Shown: piece by piece, positions 1-5,394 of the stretch
How the letters are laid out: every line of letters starts with the position of its first letter
How positions within the stretch are numbered: the stretch's first letter is position 1
Assembly: GCA_023396365.1 (NCBI GenBank)
Contig: JAEWWL010000064.1
Coordinates: forward strand, 1-18,813
Direction of reading: 5' to 3'
DNA length: 18,813 bases
From: Methanobacteriota archaeon
Lineage (GTDB): Archaea > Halobacteriota > Methanomicrobia > Methanomicrobiales > Methanomicrobiaceae
Translations under genes and position numbers: made by a program
The notes under the pieces: model-generated
What the model was told of the DNA's origin: nothing
Seen by the model: the letters and a program-made list of their open reading frames with translations, nothing else
The model's database searches: none

Positions 1-1
1 C

Positions 2-109
2 CTTGCAAGAAGAATCTATGATGTTTTTCCATATTCACTTTTTATCATGGTAATTACAACAATCATAGTCTATTACCTTATTGAAACGGTTTTAAAAAAA
101 TATCAGTAA
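2..109 (+). CDS. C-terminal end of an integral membrane protein (partial)
   Basis: An open frame enters from the left edge and stops with TAA at 107-109, giving the last 35 residues of a protein. After a short basic stretch (LARRIYDVF) comes one hydrophobic segment of about 20 residues (from FPYSLFIM to VYYLIE), followed by a short basic tail, LKKYQ. This is a terminal transmembrane helix. A final helix ending in 'LIE' plus a basic tail recalls acyltransferase-3/OafA-type proteins, but so little is visible that the family is only a guess. The other two plus-strand frames give no such hydrophobic segment. Confidence 0.6.
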   Translation, partial: LARRIYDVFPYSLFIMVITTIIVYYLIETVLKKYQ

Positions 110-164
110 GATTTATGAAATAAGCAGGGATGAAAAGAATTCATGAATCAGATAAATTAATTTC

Positions 165-172
165 TTTTTTTT
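165..172 (+). terminator. T8 tract, likely archaeal terminator of the upstream membrane-protein gene
   Basis: A run of eight T lies 55 nt after the stop codon at 109 and just before the promoter of the next gene. Archaeal RNA polymerase terminates at such T-tracts without needing a hairpin. The call rests on position and composition only. Confidence 0.4.
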
Positions 173-173
173 A

Positions 174-188
174 AAAAAAGATATATTA
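174..188 (+). promoter_or_regulatory. TATA box with purine-rich BRE for the aldehyde dehydrogenase gene
   Basis: The sequence AAAAAAG (174-180) followed by ATATATTA (181-188) matches an archaeal BRE/TATA pair. The TATA centre is about 27 nt upstream of the ATG at 212, so transcription should start at or next to that A. This implies a leaderless or nearly leaderless mRNA. Confidence 0.55.
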
Positions 189-211
189 CTTTTTGTGCTT
201 TACTAAGTATT

Positions 212-1708
212 ATGACTGATGATAAAATTTTGGAGGATTTTTGGAATTTGTTCTCAGGTATAAATGACGATATTAAAAATTATGCAGGTGAACCTTTCGC
301 CTTTATATCAGGGGGAAAATATCTCACAAGCCAGAATGTTCTTGAGATTGAATATCCCTACACAGGAGATGTATTTGCATCTGTATGCCTTGCTTCAGCC
401 TCAGATGCCTCAGATGCAGTAGATTCAGCCGTAGAGGGATTTTCTGCATCAAAAGAGCTTGAGCCATATGAAAGGCGAAGCATTCTTGAAAATCTGGCCG
501 GAGAGATAGAAAAAAACATAGATTTATTCACTGAAATTCTTATAAAAGAAGGCGGAAAAGTCCGTGACCTGGCAAAGGCAGAGGCTGAAAGGGCTGTCGA
601 GACAATAAAAATATCTGCTGAGGAATCTGTGAGGGCAGGCGGAGATATTATTCCTCTTGACAGAACACCGCAGGGCAAAAATCATTTTGGATTTACGAAA
701 AGGTTTCCAATAGGAGTTGTTCTTGCAATTACACCATTCAATTATCCGCTTAACCTTGCCTGTCATAAGACAGGGCCTGCAATTGCTGCAGGTAATTCAT
801 TTATTTTAAAGCCGGCGTCAAAAACACCGTTATCAGCACTTCTTCTGGGACATCTGATATTAAAAGCAGGATATCCAAAAAAGGCAGTAAGTGTTCTTCC
901 ATGCAGCTCGGATACGGCTGAAAAAATGGCAGCTGATGATAGAATAGCCCATTTAAGCTTTACAGGGAGTCCTGATGCTGGCTGGCATTTAAAATCCGCT
1001 GCAGGCAGAAAAAAGGTAAGCCTTGAGCTTGGAGGAACAGCAGCGGTTATTGTTCATGAGGATGCAGACATTGAACTGGCAGCATCCGGAATAACCAGAG
1101 GAGCACTGGCCAATGCTGGCCAGGTCTGCATCTCTGTTCAGAGAATTTTCGCTCACAAAAATGTTTATGAAAGACTGCTGGATTCATTAAAACAAAAATT
1201 TGAAAATATTTTGCCGGATTCACCTGAAAAATCAGGAGTAATCCTGGGTCCGGTTGTTTCTTCAAAAGCGGCATCTGATGCGATGGCGAAAATAAATGAG
1301 GCACGCGATATGGGGGCAGAAATTATATGCGGCGGCAAATCTGATAAAAATCTGATATATCCGACACTCATAAAAAATGCATCTCCTGAGATGGCGGTAA
1401 ATTCAACAGAGATATTTGCGCCTGCTGCAACAATAGCACCGTATGAAAATATTGATGAGGCGATAAAGTATGCTAATAATTCATTATACGGGCTTCAGAC
1501 AGCAGTATTCACAAAAGACATAGGAAATATAATGCAGGCTTTTAAAAATATTGAAGCCGGCGGAGTAATAATAAATGATATTCCTACATTTCGTGTGGAT
1601 GTAATGCCTTATGGCGGCATAAAAATGTCCGGGACAGGAAAAGAAGGGCCGCGATATGCAATAGAAGAAATGACTGAGGAAAAACTACTTGTAATAAACA
1701 ATATATAG
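212..1708 (+). CDS. NAD(P)-dependent aldehyde dehydrogenase (non-phosphorylating GAPDH / lactaldehyde dehydrogenase-like)
   Basis: A 498-residue ALDH-superfamily enzyme that oxidises an aldehyde to an acid with NAD(P)+. The active-site set is complete: Asn177 in PFNYPLN, cofactor-binding Lys200 in LKPASKTP, SFTGSP at 249-254, general base Glu272 in LELGG, nucleophile Cys306 in NAGQVCIS, and Glu400 in TEIFAP. The end, KMSGTGKEGPRYA, resembles the GAPN/lactaldehyde dehydrogenase branch, which in methanogens includes the CofA-type enzyme proposed for coenzyme F420 side-chain synthesis. The true substrate cannot be read here. ATG 212 is favoured because a TATA box sits 27 nt upstream. An alternative in-frame TTG at 248 has GGAGG at 232-236 and would remove 12 residues of a roughly 25-residue N-terminal extension. 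The gene appears to be transcribed alone. Confidence 0.9.
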   Translation: MTDDKILEDFWNLFSGINDDIKNYAGEPFAFISGGKYLTSQNVLEIEYPYTGDVFASVCLASASDASDAVDSAVEGFSASKELEPYERRSILENLAGEIEKNIDLFTEILIKEGGKVRDLAKAEAERAVETIKISAEESVRAGGDIIPLDRTPQGKNHFGFTKRFPIGVVLAITPFNYPLNLACHKTGPAIAAGNSFILKPASKTPLSALLLGHLILKAGYPKKAVSVLPCSSDTAEKMAADDRIAHLSFTGSPDAGWHLKSAAGRKKVSLELGGTAAVIVHEDADIELAASGITRGALANAGQVCISVQRIFAHKNVYERLLDSLKQKFENILPDSPEKSGVILGPVVSSKAASDAMAKINEARDMGAEIICGGKSDKNLIYPTLIKNASPEMAVNSTEIFAPAATIAPYENIDEAIKYANNSLYGLQTAVFTKDIGNIMQAFKNIEAGGVIINDIPTFRVDVMPYGGIKMSGTGKEGPRYAIEEMTEEKLLVINNI

Positions 1709-1739
1709 ATTGGTCTGATCTTGGTCACTTTGAGTTTTC

Positions 1740-1769
1740 TGCTTTAAATCTGTAATGAATTGTAAAGCA
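1740..1769. repeat. Inverted repeat, 7-bp arms, 32 nt after the aldehyde dehydrogenase gene
   Basis: TGCTTTA at 1740-1746 is the reverse complement of TAAAGCA at 1763-1769, with a 16-nt loop. It could form a weak hairpin at the 3' end of the aldehyde dehydrogenase transcript. It has no T-tract, so a terminator role is uncertain. Confidence 0.3.
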
Positions 1770-1994
1770 ATGCTTAAATATAGTGATTATCCCTTCAGAA
1801 TCATCTGTATTGACATCCTCATAGAAGCCCTGAGTATGGCTATCATCACCTCATATGATATAACCATCGTCTGAAAATCAATGGCAATAGCGGCCCGTTA
1901 AACCGGTGCTTTCTGGCCTTTATCTGATGTAAAATCCACGTATTGCAGGTATTTAGGATCTCTATTCAGAGCCCTTTGTAGAAAGTAAAAAGAA

Positions 1995-2017
1995 GCCTGA
2001 ATTAACGGTTTTCAGGC
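1995..2017. repeat. Inverted repeat, 7-bp perfect arms
   Basis: GCCTGAA (1995-2001) pairs with TTCAGGC (2011-2017) around a 9-nt loop. It lies in the gene-poor stretch. Its role is unknown; it could be a remnant of a terminator or of a mobile-element end, and no second copy was seen in the window. Confidence 0.4.
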
Positions 2018-2120
2018 ATGACCCACTGATACTAAAAGGGTTGTAGTCACTCTTTTTAAAATAGGGATATTTATAAAATCCCGCATTTGAAATAATTTTT
2101 AAGAAACGTTTGATAAATGG

Positions 2121-2360
2121 TTATTTTTGTAAATCTGAAGTATTTACAGATATTTTTGATGCAACCTCATCTAAAATAATTATTTTGGAGGCCGTTGTGC
2201 TGATCTCTGAGATAACTGTAACTTTTTCGCATTTTTTTGATACTGCTGCTATTTTGCAGCCCTTTGAAATACCCATACATTCAAGCTCCGGTTTAAACCC
2301 GGAGATATTTTCAACAACTCCTGACTCTGATTCTTCAAGTTCTGATGCCTTTTTTATCAT
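2121..2360 (-). pseudogene. Possible remnant of a methyl-accepting chemotaxis receptor-like coiled coil
   Basis: A 79-codon frame begins at an ATG (2360) without a visible ribosome-binding site and stops at 2121. The product is rich in Ser, Lys, Glu, Ile and Val with heptad-like spacing (VASKISVNTSDLQK, SGVVENISGF). This resembles the helical linker and signalling segment of archaeal methyl-accepting proteins, but no conserved hairpin tip is present and two Cys sit where Ala or Ser would be usual. Its codon use reads as coding on this strand, better than the overlapping plus-strand frame. It lies 40 nt downstream of a lipoprotein gene. It could also be a small intact coiled-coil protein; I consider a truncated remnant more likely. 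Confidence 0.3.
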
Positions 2361-2400
2361 ATCATGTAATTTTTAATTCATATTCAATTTTTTCTAAATT

Positions 2401-2931
2401 TTAGTTTGTAGTATCCTCAAGATCAACTATTGCTCCGTAATTGTATTCTCTGTCTGTAGCAAGTTTACCCTGTGTTGACTCTCCCGGCAGATCAGCGATT
2501 GCATTTTTGACATTGTTTGGGTAAAGTGTTGTCATAACTCTTTTAAAGGGAATTCCTGCTGCAATAATATCATCTTTTGTTTTAGGGTTGAATGATGGTG
2601 AAACATCATCATAATTGTATGCAAAAATTGTGGACATTATCTTATATCCAGAACCTGTTGTACCAAAGGTATTTGTACTGTCAAATTTTACTGTAACTAA
2701 AAGACTGCTTCCGCCTTCTGTTGCAGTGACTGAGATCTTTGTTGATGAAATATCCTCATCTTTTACAAGAACAGGTGAAGTAACGACGTAGGATTCTTCT
2801 GTTGGAACAGGAGTGGCATATGTTTCAGCAGGCGATGGTGTTACATCTGCTACTGCCTGGCTGTCAGTTGTACATCCCGAAAGAACTGTCATCAGTGCTG
2901 CCAGAACAAGAATTGAAAATAACCATTTCAT
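2401..2931 (-). CDS. Predicted lipoprotein, paralogue of the next gene
   Basis: A 176-residue secreted protein. Residues 1-20 form a lipoprotein signal peptide: Lys near the start, a hydrophobic core, then lipobox VLSGC with Cys20 as the lipidation site. A Thr/Pro/Ser-rich linker follows (about 21-55), typical of archaeal surface lipoproteins. The C-terminal domain (about 55-170) is predicted beta-rich from its alternating pattern and contains IFAYN, FNPKTKDDI and YNYGAIV. The neighbouring lipoprotein at 2981-3496 shares these blocks in the same order, so the two arose by tandem duplication. I do not recognise the family and assign no function. There is no clear Shine-Dalgarno site; an AT-rich block at 2952-2959 is about 27 nt upstream, allowing leaderless transcription. 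Confidence 0.75.
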   Translation of the reverse strand: MKWLFSILVLAALMTVLSGCTTDSQAVADVTPSPAETYATPVPTEESYVVTSPVLVKDEDISSTKISVTATEGGSSLLVTVKFDSTNTFGTTGSGYKIMSTIFAYNYDDVSPSFNPKTKDDIIAAGIPFKRVMTTLYPNNVKNAIADLPGESTQGKLATDREYNYGAIVDLEDTTN

Positions 2932-2980
2932 ATATCTAACATGGATTATAATTAAAAAAGATTATCGAATTGTTATTCTC

Positions 2981-3496
2981 TTACTGGATTGCAAAAACAA
3001 TTCCGTAATTGTAGGGTTTTTGCGGGTCTATCTTCTGACCGGACGGAGAGGTTGAAATTTCAATTTTATCAGAGTATTCATTTTTGGAGTAGACATGAAT
3101 ATTTCTGGACTGGTACGGAACATTTGAATTTCTTACATCCTGACTTCCTGAAGGATTAAATCCGGGCATATCCTGAGTATTGTATGCAAATGCAGTAACA
3201 GTAATTTTCCATCCTTTTTCATAATCTGAAGGATTTGTCTTTGACGAGTCAAGAGTGTAATGAATTAAAAGAGCAGTATTGTCATTGACAGGGACAGCAG
3301 AATGCATAATTAAAACCTCGTTTGGAATTTTTGCATCTTTAATTATTATGGGCTCTGATGGTGCTGTCTTTTCCTGTTGTGGGGATATGGTATTTTCCGT
3401 TGTATCTTCTGTTAATCTGCTGTCAGTTCCCATACATCCTGAAAAGGCTGTAAGGAAAATAAACACTATGATAATTATTAAAATAATTTTTTTCAT
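2981..3496 (-). CDS. Predicted lipoprotein, tandem paralogue
   Basis: A 171-residue protein with a signal peptide of two Lys, a long Ile/Phe-rich core and lipobox AFSGC (Cys21). A polar Thr/Ser/Pro/Glu linker follows (about 22-50), then a domain carrying TAFAYN, GFNPSGSQDV, NVPY and PYNYGIV. These match the paralogue 49 nt downstream (IFAYN, SFNPKTKDDI, GIPF, EYNYGAIV). The upstream stretches IIIKDAKIP and VLVKDEDIS also correspond. A Shine-Dalgarno GAGGAG at 3502-3507 lies 5 nt from the ATG and supports the start. The gene is divergent from nifB across a short AT-rich spacer. A minus-strand T6 at 2954-2959 could end this transcript or lead into the next gene. It is probably anchored to the outer face of the membrane; its function is unknown. 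Confidence 0.75.
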   Translation of the reverse strand: MKKIILIIIIVFIFLTAFSGCMGTDSRLTEDTTENTISPQQEKTAPSEPIIIKDAKIPNEVLIMHSAVPVNDNTALLIHYTLDSSKTNPSDYEKGWKITVTAFAYNTQDMPGFNPSGSQDVRNSNVPYQSRNIHVYSKNEYSDKIEISTSPSGQKIDPQKPYNYGIVFAIQ

Positions 3497-3585
3497 AATA
3501 TCTCCTCTGACAGAATAATATTAAAAGATTGGTCTTTTTGGTTATGTTTTTTAGTAAGAAGGACAATCTAAATTGTAAGATAAAT

Positions 3586-4482
3586 ATGGCCGAAAATGAA
3601 TACCCGACAGCGAAGGTAGCCGGCGAAGATATTCCTTATGATCCTGAACAGCTCAGGAAAATACAGGATCATCCGTGCTACAGTGAAAAAGCATGTCATA
3701 CTGCAGGCAGAATGCACCTGCCGGTTGCACCCCGCTGCAATATACAGTGCAATTACTGCATTCGAGATTTTGACTGTGTGAATGAAAGCCGCCCTGGCGT
3801 TTGCAGTCAGGTATTAAAACCACAGGAAGCGCTTGAACTTGTAGGCAGAGCGCTTAATCAGTTTCCGTACATAAAAGTAATCGGAATTGCAGGGCCAGGT
3901 GATCCTCTTGCAAACGAGGAGACTTTTGAGACGCTTAAGCTTTTGAAGGAGCAGTACCCTACACCAATCAAATGCCTCAGTACAAACGGTCTTCTTCTCC
4001 CTGAAAAGATTGATGAACTTGAAAAGTATGATGTTGGAAATCTGACAGTTACAATGAATGCAGTAGATCCTGCAATAGGCGAGAAGATTTATTCCTTTGT
4101 TGAATGGGAGGGGCAGAAACTTCACGGGCGCGAAGCAGCAGAAAAACTTCTCTCACAGCAGCTTAAGGGAATAAAAATGGCTGTTGATAAAAAAATGCTT
4201 GTCAAGGTGAATACGGTTTATATCCCCGGTGTAAATGATCATCATATCGTTGATATTGCAAAAAAAGCCGGAGAAATGGGTGTTTTTACCTTCAACCTGA
4301 TACCGGTAATTCCACAGTATAAATTTAAGGATATAACTCCGCCGACTCATGCCGAGAAAAAGGCGATGCAGGATAAATGCTCACCCTATGTAAAACAGAT
4401 GCGGCACTGCCAGAGATGCAGGTCTGATGCGATTGGAAAACTCGGACAGGATGTCCAGGGATGCCTTTACAGCAAAGAATAA
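3586..4482 (+). CDS. nifB: NifB-type radical SAM protein (FeMo-cofactor precursor synthesis)
   Basis: NifB uses S-adenosylmethionine and [4Fe-4S] clusters to build NifB-co, the iron-sulfur-carbide core of nitrogenase cofactors. From the ATG chosen here (298 residues) the radical SAM motif CNIQCNYC gives Cys51, Cys55 and Cys58. The NifB signatures HPCYSEKA, HLPVAPRC and NESRPGV are clear, GIAGPGDPLAN is the SAM-binding loop, and HCQRC near the C-terminus (Cys275, Cys278) adds cluster ligands. It lacks the NifX-like domain of bacterial NifB, as is usual in methanogens. A longer frame starts at 3529, but its extra 19 residues (MVFLVMFF...) are unlike NifB, so ATG 3586 is preferred. No nif structural genes are within the window, and the gene stands alone, divergent from the lipoproteins and ended by a T9 tract. 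Confidence 0.9.
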   Translation: MAENEYPTAKVAGEDIPYDPEQLRKIQDHPCYSEKACHTAGRMHLPVAPRCNIQCNYCIRDFDCVNESRPGVCSQVLKPQEALELVGRALNQFPYIKVIGIAGPGDPLANEETFETLKLLKEQYPTPIKCLSTNGLLLPEKIDELEKYDVGNLTVTMNAVDPAIGEKIYSFVEWEGQKLHGREAAEKLLSQQLKGIKMAVDKKMLVKVNTVYIPGVNDHHIVDIAKKAGEMGVFTFNLIPVIPQYKFKDITPPTHAEKKAMQDKCSPYVKQMRHCQRCRSDAIGKLGQDVQGCLYSKE

Positions 4483-4491
4483 TTTTGTTAC

Positions 4492-4500
4492 TTTTTTTTT
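4492..4500 (+). terminator. T9 tract after nifB
   Basis: Nine consecutive T begin 10 nt after the nifB stop codon, in the convergent spacer, which fits an archaeal poly-T terminator. Confidence 0.6.
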
Positions 4501-4569
4501 AATTCTCTTACTGAACTATTTTTAATAAGAAGCGCTCTTTTTTAAAGCATTTGGTTAATTGAAAATCTG

Positions 4570-4594
4570 CTGATAATTCAATCCTGATTATCAG
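4570..4594. repeat. Inverted repeat, 8-bp perfect arms, in the convergent spacer
   Basis: CTGATAAT (4570-4577) is the reverse complement of ATTATCAG (4587-4594), with a 9-nt loop. It lies between nifB and the DUF4013 gene, just beyond the minus-strand T8 tract. It may help end both transcripts or protect their 3' ends. Confidence 0.45.
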
Positions 4595-4598
4595 TCAG

Positions 4599-4606
4599 AA
4601 AAAAAA
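4599..4606 (-). terminator. T8 tract (minus strand) after the DUF4013 gene
   Basis: A run of eight A on the plus strand reads as T8 on the minus strand, starting 9 nt after the stop of the membrane-protein gene and followed by the 8-bp inverted repeat. Position and composition fit a terminator. Confidence 0.6.
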
Positions 4607-4615
4607 TTATTGGAT

Positions 4616-5299
4616 TTAGTTTCCTGCTTCGTAAATATTCTTCAGGTAATATGCAATGAACACATACACAAGTGGTGTGAGAATAAACCCAAGTATAATG
4701 CCGAGGAAGGGAATCACTGATAATAGTGAGATTACAGCTACATAGATTACTATTAATACCCAGAGAATTATGCAGTAGCCGATATAGCCAAGCCATCCTG
4801 CACCATTGCTGATCTGTTTTGTAATTGCTCCAAAGTTGAATGCTTCTCCAATTTTATTTGTCTTTCCAAGACGAACAAGGCCCATAAACATCAGAAGAGC
4901 CATTAAAAGCATTACAACACCGGTAATTGCAAGGCCGGTGAATATGCCGAATATCGCCATTAGCTCATCAGCATTTCCGGTTGCTGCAAATCCCATGACA
5001 GCAGGAACAAAAGCAAAAAGACCGAATACAACTGCAATAATTATTGCCGGAATCATATACAATAAGCAGACAATGTTGAATTTCCATCCGTCAGTAAAAA
5101 GCCTTACCCACTGATCAATCTCGGGAGCCTTTTCGTTCTCTGAAAAAATCCTTACAAAATATCCGTTTAAAAGAGGAACAATTCCAAATGTAATTCCCTG
5201 AATAATCGTACAGACAATTAATAAAATCCATTTCATCCAGCTGCCGACGAAGCCCTCGCCAGTACTGGAAAATGCTTTTCCAATGATATCTTTACCCAT
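4616..5299 (-). CDS. DUF4013-family polytopic membrane protein
   Basis: A 227-residue integral membrane protein with about six hydrophobic segments: roughly residues 22-44, 72-90, 91-106, 111-144, 169-192 and 195-219 in this numbering. The motif PLLNGYFVRIF followed by EIDQWVRLFTDGWK matches the conserved N-terminal region of the DUF4013 family, which is common in methanogens and has no established function. An ATG 12 nt further upstream (5311) is possible, but the ATG at 5299 has GGTGA (5305-5309), complementary to the archaeal 16S tail, at 5 nt spacing and is preferred. A TATA-like TTTTTAAAAA near 5325-5334 lies upstream. The gene is convergent with nifB and follows the thrS terminator, so it is probably transcribed alone. 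Confidence 0.75.
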   Translation of the reverse strand: MGKDIIGKAFSSTGEGFVGSWMKWILLIVCTIIQGITFGIVPLLNGYFVRIFSENEKAPEIDQWVRLFTDGWKFNIVCLLYMIPAIIIAVVFGLFAFVPAVMGFAATGNADELMAIFGIFTGLAITGVVMLLMALLMFMGLVRLGKTNKIGEAFNFGAITKQISNGAGWLGYIGYCIILWVLIVIYVAVISLLSVIPFLGIILGFILTPLVYVFIAYYLKNIYEAGN

Positions 5300-5378
5300 A
5301 AATTTCACCATCTTTAATTGGATTTTTAAAAATGCATCTTCTTTGGATTTAAGATAATCGGCTTGTATTTGTTATAAT

Positions 5379-5386
5379 AAAAAAAA
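5379..5386 (-). terminator. T8 tract (minus strand) after thrS
   Basis: Eight A on the plus strand form a T8 tract on the minus strand, 8 nt after the thrS stop codon, as expected of an archaeal poly-T terminator. Confidence 0.6.
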
Positions 5387-5394
5387 GATAGTAT

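Larger units (their letters stand above)
1709..2400. other. 692-bp gene-poor stretch with decayed coding-like fragments
   Basis: No intact gene of convincing size is seen. On the minus strand several short open frames without starts follow one another. One of about 37 codons lies near 1895-2010 (it includes LNRDPKYLQYVDF). One of 41 codons at 1725-1850 (it includes GFYEDVNTDDSEG) ends with TGA and is preceded in frame by other stops. A third is the 79-codon receptor-like frame at 2121-2360. This pattern suggests degraded genes, but none could be matched to a family with certainty. Two short inverted repeats and a TATA-like TTTATAAAA (2070-2078) also occur. No transposon ends were found. Confidence 0.4.

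Noticed and set aside
2110..2376. Plus-strand open frame of 88 codons
   Set aside because: It starts with TTG, has no ribosome-binding site and is antisense to the receptor-like minus-strand frame, whose codon use looks more natural. A TATA-like box at 2070-2078 is the only support.
3529..3585. N-terminal extension of nifB beginning MVFLVMFF
   Set aside because: The 19 residues do not resemble NifB, the internal ATG at 3586 gives a family-like start, and the extension would leave little room for a promoter after the divergent lipoprotein start.
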